Assembly: GCA_964649085.1 (NCBI GenBank)
Contig: CAZYPN010000029.1
Coordinates: 23,620 to 87,619, forward strand
DNA: 64,000 bases
DNA from: JADMJV01 sp964649085
GTDB lineage: Bacteria; Vulcanimicrobiota; Xenobia; Xenobiales; JADMJV01
Direction of reading: 5' to 3'
In this document: in pieces, positions 35,269 through 44,004 of the stretch
Layout: each line of letters begins with the position of its first letter
Numbering within the stretch: position 1 is the first letter of the stretch
Notes under the pieces: model-generated
The model's input: only the letters and a program-made list of their open reading frames with translations
Database searches by the model: none
What the model was told of the DNA's origin: nothing
Made by a program: the position numbers and the translations under genes

Positions 35269-36147
35269 TCAGTGGGGATCGGTCACCGGGATGCGGGTTT
35301 GCCAGTACACGCCCCGGCGGTGACCTTCGCGAACGTGGTCCAGGGCTCGCGGGGCCGGCAGGGCGCGAGAGAGATCGCGCAGCAGCGGTTCCTGCCAGCC
35401 CTCCCGTAGGGGCAACCTCAGGGCTACGTCGGCCGCCTGACCGTAAGGCTGGGGACGCAAGAGATACAGGCCCGCGGGATATTCCGCCGTGGGATTTTGA
35501 AAGCAGAACACCGCCTGCCCCTGGACGTTGGGCTGCCAGTAGAAGCGAGCCAGCGGGGTAGCCCATCGTTGGCGTTGCTCGGGCGGGCACACCAGGGCCA
35601 CCACCGGTTGGCCCTCGCAGGCGGCCACGTTGACTCCCAGGCGCAGGCTGTCTACCCAGGGAACTCCTGTCGCATCGAGGTTGCGGGCCCGATAGTGGGC
35701 AGCTAACCCGTTCATGGCGCTGGCCATGTGGCGAGCGTCGCGAAAGGCAAAGTCGGGAGAGCGTCCCGGACGGGCCAGCAAGCTCTTGCCGTCGGGGGAA
35801 AGCAAAGCAAAGGTGGTGTTCTCGAGCCGTCCCGATCCACCCACGAAAATCGACTCGAGCCAGGCCGCTTCCTCGGCGTTTTCATAGGTCGCGAGGCGAA
35901 TACAGACAAATTTTCGGGAGGCCGCTACCACCTCCGGTTGGGACAGGAAACTCCTGTCCATCTGTTGCTTACCGGGTCACCAGATGCCAGAAACGTTATG
36001 ACAGTGGGGGGCCGCTGCGATTAGCAAAATGGGACGACCGCTGCGTTGCGCTTCGGCCAGTCCCTGGCGCAGGGTGCCATACCAGGCGATGGAATCGGCC
36101 CGGGCCAGGGCCGTGAACAACAGTAAAAGGAAGACACAGGCTTTCAT
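35269..36147 (-). CDS. thioredoxin-like exported protein, probable selenoprotein (TGA read as Sec)
   Basis: The two halves lie in one frame, separated only by TGA at 35977-35979. Upstream are a signal peptide (MKACVFLLLLFTALARA) and 'GRPILLIAAAPHCHNVSGIW'; downstream are 'PGKQQMDRSFLSQPEVVAAS', 'KFVCIRLATYENAEEA' and a body to 35269. The whole is 292 residues, with Sec57 after Cys49, at the point of the thioredoxin fold where a redox residue is expected. Both halves have the composition of one continuous domain, and a perfect hairpin starts 17 bases after the TGA. I therefore read it as one selenoprotein, exported and redox-active. Substrate unknown. No sel genes are in the window. Confidence 0.7.
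35941..35979 (-). promoter_or_regulatory. bacterial SECIS-like hairpin after the in-frame TGA
   Basis: On the minus strand the TGA (35979-35977) is followed by 17 bases and then GGACAGGA-GTT-TCCTGTCC (35959-35941), a perfect 8-bp stem with a 3-base loop, or 7 bp with loop AGTTT. Distance from UGA to the apical loop is about 25 bases, and a G is in the first two loop bases, which agrees with the known rules for bacterial SECIS elements recognised by SelB. Confidence 0.7.
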
Positions 36148-36187
36148 GGCTCGATAGTAGTCCCCAATTGTGGAGGCAATATGAAGA

Positions 36188-37456
36188 CTATGGAAATCGG
36201 GTTTCCTCAATTCCCAGGCGCCAGTTTTGAGTAGCGTGCACTTTGACAAAGTAGTCCCAGTAGAACCAATCGGCCTCTGAGATGTGGTCTTGCTGAAGAA
36301 GTCGCAGGTCGCGCTCCAGGCTGCTTTCGGCAAATTCGCCAAAGGGCGGAAGGACCCAGTCTTCCGAAGTGGCTGCATTGAGCTGTAGGGACACTCGTAG
36401 ACCGAGGATTTTTGCGGCCTGAAGCTGTCGATTGCGCGTCCAGTCGGTGCGGGTTCGATCCTCGTAGCGAGTGGTCGACCCGTACTTCCCTATGCGCTCG
36501 GTGTGCTTGACGCGTTCGGTGGTGGTCTTGCTCTGGTAGCTGTCGAGGGCGACCTGAGCCCAATCGTGAACCACAAAATCGAAGTGCACACGCGGGTAAG
36601 CAACTCCGTTGACAAACCGGACCTGATAGCTGAGGCTGCCCAGAAAGTCGCTGAAGGCCAGGCGCAGCCAGCGCTGCTGTAGGGGCGAAGTATGCGGCGG
36701 ATAGGTGGCGGTTAGCGTCAGCGTTGAACCGGGCGGCCATTGTTTTAGAAGTTGTCTCATCGCCTGTCTGGCTTCAAGTGCGTGGCCGAGGCTGAGGCGA
36801 TGGTTGTCGTTGTCCTTGGGTTGGGCTTCACTCCAGGCCTGCAGCAGCTGGCTTCTCTGCGATTCAGGTAGGGTCAGATCGTGGCGAAGCAAAGCCAGCA
36901 CAAGACAGGTTTTGTGCTTCAGATCGAGCTCGTCAAAGCGCCCGAACAGGCCATCCAAATCGGAAGCTTGCACGAGTCCCATGCGAAAGCTTCCTTGAGG
37001 TCGGGCGCCGCTTTGCTCTTGCAGCCAGCTGCAGTTGCGCCACCACAGCGGCGGATCGGCCTCGGCCGCAATCGAGCCCAGTACGATGGTCGGACCCAAA
37101 GGGCTGGCCAGGATGGTGGCCAGGCTTTCGCCGTTCAGGCGTCGAGCGGCCAGCACCAGAGCCCATTCTTCCGAAAGGGCATAGAGGTTCGTGTAGGCTC
37201 TTCGGCATAGATCGCGGGCTCGCTGGTCGACCACCAGCGAGTCGCGCAACAGCCAGGCACAGCGCGGACGGAGCATTTCCGCCGGCTCTAGCCAATTCGG
37301 ACCGTAGTAGCTGGCGGTGCGCTGTTGGTGCAGTTGCCAGGCACGTTGCACCGGCGGCAAATACCACACGGCCAGCCCGATATTGAAGACAAAGGCTAAC
37401 AGCCCACAACCAAATTTGGCCAGCGACCTGCGGGACCAGCGCACTTGATGAGACAT
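36188..37456 (-). CDS. membrane-anchored protein, unknown function
   Basis: A 422-residue protein with one N-terminal membrane helix at about 13-33 ('LAKFGCGLLAFVFNIGLAVW') and a large soluble part expected outside the cytoplasm. That part has a helical region ('YALSEEWALVLAARRLNGES', 'HKTCLVLALLRHDL') and a later strand-rich region ('STLTLTATYPPHTSPLQQRW', 'YPRVHFDFVVHDWAQVALDS'). I recognise no family. It sits 43 bases after the response regulator gene and 40 bases before the selenoprotein gene on the same strand, so it may be in the same transcript. Confidence 0.55.
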   Translation of the reverse strand: MSHQVRWSRRSLAKFGCGLLAFVFNIGLAVWYLPPVQRAWQLHQQRTASYYGPNWLEPAEMLRPRCAWLLRDSLVVDQRARDLCRRAYTNLYALSEEWALVLAARRLNGESLATILASPLGPTIVLGSIAAEADPPLWWRNCSWLQEQSGARPQGSFRMGLVQASDLDGLFGRFDELDLKHKTCLVLALLRHDLTLPESQRSQLLQAWSEAQPKDNDNHRLSLGHALEARQAMRQLLKQWPPGSTLTLTATYPPHTSPLQQRWLRLAFSDFLGSLSYQVRFVNGVAYPRVHFDFVVHDWAQVALDSYQSKTTTERVKHTERIGKYGSTTRYEDRTRTDWTRNRQLQAAKILGLRVSLQLNAATSEDWVLPPFGEFAESSLERDLRLLQQDHISEADWFYWDYFVKVHATQNWRLGIEETRFP

Positions 37457-37499
37457 TCATGGCGATTCTTTGAAATTCGCGGACTTCCGCCTGAGCAGC

Positions 37500-38189
37500 T
37501 CAGAGCTCGAACCGATAGCCTACCCCGTAGACCGAGTAGATCAGTTCGCAGTCGGGCATGTGTCGCGCCAGTTTTTTGCGCAGGTTCTTGATATGACTGT
37601 CGATGGCTCGATCGGTGACTTCCTGGTCGTAGCCGTAGGCCTGATCGAGAATGGCGTCGCGCGAGAACACCCGCCCGGGGTGTTGGAGAAACAGGCTCAG
37701 CAGGCGATATTCGGTGGGAGTCAGATCGAGGCGCTGCCCGTGCAGCCAGATACTCTGGGCCTGCAGGTCATGGCGAAAGGGGCCATCGGCGAGATCCTGG
37801 GGCTTCAAGCGTTTCAGCACCGCTTTGACGCGAGCCACCAGTTCGCGGGGGCTGAAAGGCTTGCAAAGGTAGTCGTCGGCGCCCAGTTCCAGGCCCAGTA
37901 AACGGTCGACTTCTTCCACCCGAGCCGTCACCATGATGATCGGCACTTCAGAGGTTTTGCGGATTTCTCGGCACAGTTCCAGACCGTCGATGGCGGGCAA
38001 CATCAGATCGAGCAAAATCAGGTGGGGGCGGAAGCTTTGCCAGGCCTGCAACACCTCGTCGCCCCTGAGGACATGATGTACGTCCATCTGGGCGTGACGC
38101 AGGTAGTCTACCACCACCCCCGCCAGCGACTCTTCATCTTCAGCTAACAAGATTCGGGCAACTACCGAGGATGACACGGCAGCCTCCAT
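37500..38189 (-). CDS. OmpR-family response regulator
   Basis: A 229-residue protein. The receiver domain (about 11-125) has the acidic pair in 'LLAEDEES', phospho-acceptor Asp61 in 'LILLDLMLP', Thr in 'MVTA' and Lys in 'LCKPFSP'. The C-terminal winged helix has 'LDLTPTEYRLLSLFLQHPGR' and closes with 'VYGVGYRFEL'. It overlaps the kinase gene by 28 bases, so the two are a cognate pair. The closest named type is BaeR-like. The downstream anchored protein and selenoprotein may be among its targets, but no operator was identified. Confidence 0.95.
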   Translation of the reverse strand: MEAAVSSSVVARILLAEDEESLAGVVVDYLRHAQMDVHHVLRGDEVLQAWQSFRPHLILLDLMLPAIDGLELCREIRKTSEVPIIMVTARVEEVDRLLGLELGADDYLCKPFSPRELVARVKAVLKRLKPQDLADGPFRHDLQAQSIWLHGQRLDLTPTEYRLLSLFLQHPGRVFSRDAILDQAYGYDQEVTDRAIDSHIKNLRKKLARHMPDCELIYSVYGVGYRFEL

Positions 38190-39181
38190 TCAATTCTCAA
38201 TCCACCCAGGGGCGATTCCTGGGCCACCAATTCGCCCTGATGGGCCTCGACAATGTTGCGGCACAGCGCCAGCCCCAGGCCCGATCCACCCAGCTTCTTG
38301 CTACGCGATGCCTCCACTCGAAAAAAGCGTTCGAACAGTCGCTCCCGCATCTCGGGCGGCACTCCGGGGGCGCTGTCGTCGAAGCGCACTCGCCATTGTC
38401 CCTCTTGTTCCACGCAGCTGATCTGCAGACGACCAGGAGTTGAGGTGTAGCGCTGGCTGTTTTCGAGCAGATTGTTGATCAACTGGCGCAGCCGGTCGGC
38501 ATCTCCCCACACCGTTGTGTTCAGTCGGCTGCTCTGGCGCATCAGCTCCAAGTCCAGGCCGGCTTTTTCGAAGCGGGGACGAAAAGCTTCGCTGCACTCT
38601 TGGAGTAGCTGGAACAGGTCGACTTCCTGCATCTTGTAGTGCATCTGCCCCAGGTCCGAGCGGGCCAGCTGGAAGAGATCGTCGGTCAGGCGATTCAGTC
38701 CCATCACCTGCGCGTGCAGCCGTTCCAGAGCCTGGGCATCAAGCGGGCGAATCCCATCCTGTAGGGCCTCCAGTTCGGCTCGAAGCACGGCCAGAGGTGT
38801 GCGTAGCTCGTGGGAAACATCGACGATCCATTGCTTGCGGCTCTGTTCCGATTGTTCCAGGGTGGCAGCCAGCTGGTTGAAGGCTGCCGCCAGATCGTTG
38901 TCTTTCAGGGGCAGCCGGGTTTGGAAGTGGCCGCAAGCCAGGCGACGCAGCGAGTGTTCCAGGGGTCGCAGCGGGCTCTTGAGGTGGCGAGTCAGCAGGG
39001 CAGCCGTCAGGGCACTGAGGCCCAAACAGAGCAGGGCCTGCAGCCACAGCCATTGGAACTGCACGCGCAGCAGCGAACGGTCGTGGGTCAAAGTCCAGTT
39101 GAGGGCCAGCAGCAGGACCAGCAGCACCCAACTGGAGAGCAGCACGACAACGAAGAGTTTGCGGGCAAGAGTCAGCCTCAT
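38162..39181 (-). CDS. sensor histidine kinase
   Basis: The protein is 339 residues from ATG 39181; an open frame reaches 39250 but would overlap the end of pyrF. Two membrane helices lie at about 9-31 and 45-65 with almost no loop between them, so it has no real outside sensor domain. A HAMP-like linker, then the H-box 'VDVSHELRTPL' (His124), N-box 'LINNLLENSQRYT', G1 'DSAPGVPPE' and G2 'GGSGLGLALC' follow. In G1 the usual D-x-G-x-G reads D-S-A-P-G. It phosphorylates the partner regulator. With so short an outside loop it may sense the membrane or a partner protein. Confidence 0.9.
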   Translation of the reverse strand: MRLTLARKLFVVVLLSSWVLLVLLLALNWTLTHDRSLLRVQFQWLWLQALLCLGLSALTAALLTRHLKSPLRPLEHSLRRLACGHFQTRLPLKDNDLAAAFNQLAATLEQSEQSRKQWIVDVSHELRTPLAVLRAELEALQDGIRPLDAQALERLHAQVMGLNRLTDDLFQLARSDLGQMHYKMQEVDLFQLLQECSEAFRPRFEKAGLDLELMRQSSRLNTTVWGDADRLRQLINNLLENSQRYTSTPGRLQISCVEQEGQWRVRFDDSAPGVPPEMRERLFERFFRVEASRSKKLGGSGLGLALCRNIVEAHQGELVAQESPLGGLRIEWRLPCHPR

Positions 39182-39218
39182 GCTGCTGGAGGAGTTCCCA
39201 AGATGGTTGAGGTTTCCC

Positions 39219-40001
39219 TCAAATCGGCAGCTCACCAGCAAATCGTTCAAAGGCGGCCACGGCCGCTTCCAGCGGATCGCGCTGCGGACCCTCTTCGCAA
39301 GCGAACACGATTTTGGAGGATACGTTCACTCGATGGTGAGCTCGCCGTGGGCCCAGTGCTCGGATCACCTCCCGGGCTTCTCCGCCCTGGGTGCCCACCC
39401 CGGGGATCAGCAAAGGCACTTCCGAGGCGCACCAGGCCAGGTCTTCCTGGTTGGTAGCCCCCACCACCGCCCCGGTGCCCCACTGACGGACTTGCTCATA
39501 GACCCTTTGCCACACGGGCTGGCCGCCTTCGAGCCGCAGCCCCTGGAAGGTAGCGTGGCCCGGGTTGGAGGTGCGCACCAACACATACAGTCCGTGTTGA
39601 GGGGCATAGTCGAGAAAAGGCTGCAGCGAGTCATGGCCCATCCAGGGGCTCACGGTGAGGGCATCGGCCCCCAGGTGTTCAAAGGCACTGCGAGCGTAGG
39701 CCCGGCTTGAAGGCCCGATGTCTCCTCGCTTGCCGTCGAGGATCACGGGAATCCTGCCCCTCACCCTGGCCACCAGCCGCTCGAGCCAGGCCCAGCCACT
39801 GGAACCAAGAGCTTCGAAATAGGCCGCGTTGGGCTTCAGCGCGGCCGGCTCCAGGCGATCGACCAGCGCGTTGACGAAGGTTTCCCAGCCGTCCAGTCCC
39901 AGCGGTAGGCGCTCGAGGTCGGGGTCGATCCCCAGGCACAGGAGGTGCCCCACCTCGCGAGCTCGAGCCTCTAACCTGTCGTTGAAGGAATGCGCCGCCA
40001 T
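39219..40001 (-). CDS. pyrF: orotidine 5'-phosphate decarboxylase (type 2)
   Basis: A 260-residue protein. It turns OMP into UMP, the last step of pyrimidine synthesis. The start 'LCLGIDPDLERLP' and the catalytic 'VILDGKRGDIG' (Lys-Asp pair), 'DALTVSPWMGHDSLQPF' and 'LIPGVGTQGGE' are those of the longer, type 2 PyrF group found in actinobacteria, myxobacteria and others rather than the short E. coli type. It lies 41 bases after pyrE on the same strand, and the kinase gene starts 37 bases after its stop. Confidence 0.95.
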   Translation of the reverse strand: MAAHSFNDRLEARAREVGHLLCLGIDPDLERLPLGLDGWETFVNALVDRLEPAALKPNAAYFEALGSSGWAWLERLVARVRGRIPVILDGKRGDIGPSSRAYARSAFEHLGADALTVSPWMGHDSLQPFLDYAPQHGLYVLVRTSNPGHATFQGLRLEGGQPVWQRVYEQVRQWGTGAVVGATNQEDLAWCASEVPLLIPGVGTQGGEAREVIRALGPRRAHHRVNVSSKIVFACEEGPQRDPLEAAVAAFERFAGELPI

Positions 40002-40042
40002 GGCTGATGCCTTTGGGATGGCGGGTTGGAGACCTGCCCCCT

Positions 40043-40615
40043 TTAGCGATTCAGCAGTTCATCCACCGTGATCAGGGCCCGTACGACCAGCCCTGACTCT
40101 CGCTGAAAGCGTTCGCTCCAGAGCTCGCCTTCAGGGGTCCGCTGCTGGCGATCGACTCCTACCAGCACACCGTTCCAGCGCACCTTCCAGGGGGCCAGCT
40201 GGCGCAGGGCCTCGAGCTTGGTCTGACTGGTGGTCAGGACATCATCCACCATGACCACTCGGTCCTCGGGGCCGGGTGTGGCCCCCAGCAGGTCGCTGAC
40301 CTCGCCATGTTGCTTGGTTTCTTTGCGCAAACTGAAGTATGACCATTGCGACCGGGCCGCTATCACCGCTGCCACGGCCATCGGAATGCCTTTGTAGGCG
40401 GGGCCGAAGACCAGGGTGGTGTCGCCGCCCATGGCCTCGATGCCCAGGGCCAGAAACTCTCCGAGCCGGCGCAGGTCTGAGCCCCGATACAGGCAGCCGA
40501 AATTGAGAAAAAAGCTCGACTTCTCGCCGCTCTTCAGGGTGAATTCGCCGCGTTGAAACACCCCCCGCTCCAGCAGAAAGTCGGCGAACTCGCGGCGTTG
40601 CTGGGCCGTCAGCAC
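40043..40615 (-). CDS. pyrE: orotate phosphoribosyltransferase
   Basis: A 190-residue protein. It joins orotate to PRPP to give OMP, the step before PyrF. Visible blocks are 'FTLKSGEKSSFFLNFG', 'LVFGPAYKGIPMAVAA' (usually GPAYKGIPL), the flexible loop 'SLRKETKQHGE' and the PRPP motif 'RVVMVDDVLTTSQT'. The end of coaE overlaps its start by 7 bases, and pyrF follows 41 bases later, so coaE-pyrE-pyrF is one unit. Confidence 0.95.
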   Translation of the reverse strand: MLTAQQRREFADFLLERGVFQRGEFTLKSGEKSSFFLNFGCLYRGSDLRRLGEFLALGIEAMGGDTTLVFGPAYKGIPMAVAAVIAARSQWSYFSLRKETKQHGEVSDLLGATPGPEDRVVMVDDVLTTSQTKLEALRQLAPWKVRWNGVLVGVDRQQRTPEGELWSERFQRESGLVVRALITVDELLNR

Positions 40616-41304
40616 GCGGGCAGTTGCCTCAACGAGTTCCAGGCAGCGTCTACCTGTGCCAGCGTTGCTTCCAGTGTTCCATTGTTGTCGATCAAGACGT
40701 CGGCGAAAACCCGCTTCTCAGACGGCAACATTTGCGACTGCACTCGCTGTAAGGCTGCTTCTCGGCTGGATTGGTCGCGTTCCATCAGCCGCTGCAGCTG
40801 CACTTCGTCACGGATGTCGGTAACCCATACCTGATTCACCAGGGCCTCGGCCTGATGCTCGAGCAAGAGGGGCATCACCATGACCACCACCGGAGCCTGC
40901 AGGGCGGCGGCCGTGACCTGGCGAGTCATTTCTTTCCAGATGGCGGGGTGGGTGATAGCATTCAGCTTCAACAGCGATTCCGGATTGCCAAAAACCAGCT
41001 GACCGAGTTTCTTACGGTCCAACTCACCGCCTGGACCGGCCAGGTCGGCGCCAAATTCATCCAGGATGGCTCGATAGACCGGTTTGCCGATCTCGACCAG
41101 CTCGCGACTGATGACGTCGCCATCCACGAGCACCGCTCCTTTGGAGCCCAGATGGTTGGCCACGGTGGACTTTCCTGAGGCGATGGCTCCGGTCAGGCCG
41201 ATCACGGTGGCCTTTTCCTTCCAGGGTGTGCCCGCGCGCAACAAGGCGGCCACGGCCTGCTGACCGGCCTGATAACGAGGATCGCGACTTCGCTCCAACT
41301 TCAT
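40609..41304 (-). CDS. coaE: dephospho-CoA kinase
   Basis: A 231-residue protein. It phosphorylates the ribose 3' hydroxyl of dephospho-CoA, the last step of CoA synthesis. 'VIGLTGAIASGKSTVANHL' is the P-loop (39-47), followed by 'VDGDVISRELVE' and 'ITHPAIWKEM' (the H-P of the family) and 'PLLLEHQAEALVNQVWVTD'. The first 33 residues are an extra lead before the fold; a later start is possible, but none looks better. In the P-loop A-I-A-S-G-K-S-T replaces the usual G-I-G-S-G-K-S. It overlaps pyrE by 7 bases. Confidence 0.93.
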   Translation of the reverse strand: MKLERSRDPRYQAGQQAVAALLRAGTPWKEKATVIGLTGAIASGKSTVANHLGSKGAVLVDGDVISRELVEIGKPVYRAILDEFGADLAGPGGELDRKKLGQLVFGNPESLLKLNAITHPAIWKEMTRQVTAAALQAPVVVMVMPLLLEHQAEALVNQVWVTDIRDEVQLQRLMERDQSSREAALQRVQSQMLPSEKRVFADVLIDNNGTLEATLAQVDAAWNSLRQLPAC

Positions 41305-41346
41305 CGGGTCAAGCTAGCCGCTGTGTCTGAAAACATTCTGAAAGCA

Positions 41347-43956
41347 TCATGCTCCGCCGGAAAGGCGCTGTTCCAGCAGCTGGATTTGCTCCATTGCCTC
41401 GGCCAGTTCGTGCTGCAGAATCGAGGCTCGGGCCTCGGCTCGGGCCCTGCGGTTGTCCAGCGGCTCCAGTTCGTTATGCACCTGCAGCAGGCGCTCGCGC
41501 ATCTCAACCAGCTCCTGCTCATACTGGTTGGCCTTCCGCTCCAGATGCTCTACCTTGCGTTGCACCTCGGGAGACATCTGCCCGGCTTCGATTCGGGCTC
41601 GTTTCAGCTCGCCTCGAACCTCGGCGAGGTCGGCCTGGTGTTGGCCCAGGGTGGTCTGGAGAGCTTCGATGTCGCGCTCGCGCTGGTCAAGCTGTTGCTT
41701 GCATTGGGCCAGCCGTTGTCGCAGTTCCTCCTGGTGAGCCTGGTGTGTGCGTTCCAGCTGCTCGAGATGTTCGCGAGGCACTCGCTGATGCAGGTCCTGT
41801 TGCAGGCTTTCGAGCTGGCGCTGAGCCTGCTCGAGCTCCGCTTCCTTGACCAGGAACTGCTCTTGAAATCCCAGCAAATTGGGCATCTCTCGCTGGCGCA
41901 ATCGCTCGCTCAGCTCCTGATTTTCCCACTGTTGAGTTTCCAACTGGCGTTGGGTTTCTTGTAAAGATTGGGCCGTTGCCTGGTAGCGACTTTCGGCCTC
42001 GAGCAATAGCTGCTCCCGCTCCCCGAGCGCGGCCTGAAGTTGATCGCAGTCGGCTTCTCGTTGTTGCAGTCGAGACTCGAGCTGGTGCTCGGCTGCTTGA
42101 ACCTCGTGAAGTTGTGCTTCCAGGCTGTTCAAACGTTGTTGGGCTTCGGCTTCGAGCGTGGCCAGGCGATGCTGCAGGTTTTGTTGCTCATCTTCGTCGG
42201 CTCGCCGTCGCTCCAAAAGTGCGTTCCGCTCGTGTTCCAGGTCGCTGGCGCTCTGCTGCCAGCGTTGGGCACTTTGCTGCTCGGCCTCCAGCTGGTTTGC
42301 CAGTTCGTGCTGGCACTGCTGTGCCCTGAGAAGGGCTTGTTCCGCCTCGGCCAGGCGCGACACGAGCTCGTCTCGCTCGGCCCGCAGCTCACGCTCGGTC
42401 TGTTCACAAGCCTGCAGCGCTTTGGTCCAGCGTTGCTGATTGGCATCTGCAACCTTCTTGCGCGCTTCTCGCTCGCGAAGGCTCTTCTCCACGGACTTCT
42501 GGTGGGCGCTTTGCTCGGCCTGAAGTTCTTGCTGAGCCTGCAGCAGGCTCTGTCGAACGGCCTCGAGCTCCTGGCTGGCCTGGCCCGAGGCGGCACGTTC
42601 TTCAGCCAGTTGTTCACATAGCCGGACCTCACGCAGGCTCAGCGACTCCAGGTCGGCCCGTTGCTGTTCCAGCTGTTGCTGCAGCTCGGCCAGCTGCCGG
42701 GCCAGCAGTTTCTCGGTTTCCTGGCTTTCCAGCTGCTGCTGACTTCGCTGGTGCAGCTCTTCCTGAGCCTGGGCCGATGCCGCTTGTTCCTGCTCCAGCC
42801 GGTCCCTCAGCTCGGCCAGCTGCAGGGCCAGCTGCTCTTCGTATTCCTGGCTGGTCAGCTGCTGCTGGCGCCGCTGTTGCAGCTCTGACTGGGCCTGGGC
42901 CAGGACCGCTTGTTCCTGCTCCAGTTGAGCCCGCAGCTCGGCCAGCTGCAGGGCCAGCTGGTCTTCGTATTCCTGGCTGGTCAGCTGCTGCTGGCGTCGC
43001 TGTTGCAGCTCTTCCTGGGCCCGGGCCAGGGCCGCTTGTTCCTGTTCCAGCTGAGCCCGCAGCTCGGCCAGCTGCAGGGCCAGCTGTTCTTCGTATTCCT
43101 GGCTTTCCAGCTGCTGCTGGCGTCGCTGGTGCAACTCTTCCAGAGCCTGGGCCAGGGCCGCTTGTTCCTGCTCCAGCTGGGCCCGCAGCTCGGCCAGCTG
43201 CAGGGCCAGCTGTTCTTCGTATTCCTGGCTTTCCAGCTGCTGCTGGCGTCGCTGTTGCAGCTCTTCCTGGGCCCGGGCCGAGGCCGCTTGCTCCTGCTCC
43301 AGCTGAGCCTGGCTCTCCAGCAGCTGCTGGCTTTGCAGTTGCAGCTCTTCCTGGGCCCGGGCCGAGGCCGCTTGCTCCTGCTCCAGCTGAGCCTGGCTCT
43401 CCAGCAGCTGCTGGCTTTGCAGTTGCAGCTCTTCCTGGGCCCGGGCCGTAGCCGCTTGTGCCTGCTCGAGTTGGGCTCGTAGCTCGGCCAGTTGCAAATC
43501 GACCTGGCCTTCGTGCTCCTGACTCTCGAGCTCTTGTTGTCGGCGCTGATCCCGCTGAAGTTGCAACTCTGCTTGGGTCTGCTCGTTGAGGTGCTCCAGT
43601 TGTATTCTAAGAGTCTGCTCGGCTTCCAGTTGAGTCAGCACGTCGCTCTGGGCCTGAGTGAGTTGCTCGAGCTCCGCCTTGAGGTTGCGGCAGGTTTCTT
43701 CCCAATCGCCGCTGGCCACCTGTTCCTCTTGATGCCGGGCCAGTTTGGCCTTGAGTTGGGCGTTCTGCAGGCGGCTTTTTTTTACCAGAACGGTCAGTTG
43801 GACTTGCTGGGCTTTGTATTTGGCGATCACCTGCTCGCTCAGCGCCAGGCGCTTCTTCAGGGCCAAAATCAGTTCTTTGGGGTTGGTGGGGGCTGCCACA
43901 GCGCTGTGGATTCGGGTTTGTGTGTGCCCATGTCCTGTTTGCAAGGGGATCTCCAA
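41347..43956 (-). CDS. long coiled-coil protein built from heptad-based repeats
   Basis: The protein is 869 residues from TTG 43956 (a GTG 19 codons later is an alternative). Almost the whole length is Glu/Gln/Leu/Ala coiled coil. Residues about 165-430 are tandem repeats: four clear 42-residue units plus a worn one ('QQLESQEYEEQLALQLAELR' ...), and on their N-terminal side two 28-residue units ('LLESQAQLEQEQAASARAQE'). It has no membrane helix. Such rods act as scaffolds, cytoskeletal spacers or tethers. It heads the nine-gene minus-strand run and is divergent from the MFS gene by 48 bases. Confidence 0.7.
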   Translation of the reverse strand: MEIPLQTGHGHTQTRIHSAVAAPTNPKELILALKKRLALSEQVIAKYKAQQVQLTVLVKKSRLQNAQLKAKLARHQEEQVASGDWEETCRNLKAELEQLTQAQSDVLTQLEAEQTLRIQLEHLNEQTQAELQLQRDQRRQQELESQEHEGQVDLQLAELRAQLEQAQAATARAQEELQLQSQQLLESQAQLEQEQAASARAQEELQLQSQQLLESQAQLEQEQAASARAQEELQQRRQQQLESQEYEEQLALQLAELRAQLEQEQAALAQALEELHQRRQQQLESQEYEEQLALQLAELRAQLEQEQAALARAQEELQQRRQQQLTSQEYEDQLALQLAELRAQLEQEQAVLAQAQSELQQRRQQQLTSQEYEEQLALQLAELRDRLEQEQAASAQAQEELHQRSQQQLESQETEKLLARQLAELQQQLEQQRADLESLSLREVRLCEQLAEERAASGQASQELEAVRQSLLQAQQELQAEQSAHQKSVEKSLREREARKKVADANQQRWTKALQACEQTERELRAERDELVSRLAEAEQALLRAQQCQHELANQLEAEQQSAQRWQQSASDLEHERNALLERRRADEDEQQNLQHRLATLEAEAQQRLNSLEAQLHEVQAAEHQLESRLQQREADCDQLQAALGEREQLLLEAESRYQATAQSLQETQRQLETQQWENQELSERLRQREMPNLLGFQEQFLVKEAELEQAQRQLESLQQDLHQRVPREHLEQLERTHQAHQEELRQRLAQCKQQLDQRERDIEALQTTLGQHQADLAEVRGELKRARIEAGQMSPEVQRKVEHLERKANQYEQELVEMRERLLQVHNELEPLDNRRARAEARASILQHELAEAMEQIQLLEQRLSGGA
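42660..43460. repeat. in-gene tandem repeats of 126 bp and 84 bp
   Basis: GTATTCCTGG recurs at 42841, 42967, 43093 and 43219, exactly 126 bases apart, with a degenerate copy near 42715. A shorter unit recurs at 43310 and 43394, 84 bases apart. 126 and 84 are 6 and 4 heptads of coding sequence, so gain or loss of a unit keeps both the frame and the coiled-coil phase. There are no spacers, so this is not a CRISPR array. Confidence 0.85.
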
Positions 43957-44004
43957 TGCGCTAGCGGGCCAGGACCTGGCCGCCTACAAGGGGAACCCCC
44001 CGAC

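Noticed and set aside
35269..36378. Two separate genes divided by the TGA at 35977
   Set aside because: The upstream piece would be a 56-residue truncated domain and the downstream one would start inside the same domain; they share one frame, only five codons separate the TGA from the next ATG, and a perfect hairpin sits right after the TGA.
42660..43482. Repeats as a CRISPR array, and long plus-strand frames across them
   Set aside because: Units are contiguous, without unique spacers, and are whole heptads of a coiled coil on the minus strand. The plus-strand frames are Leu/Gln- or Pro/Ala-rich reflections of it.
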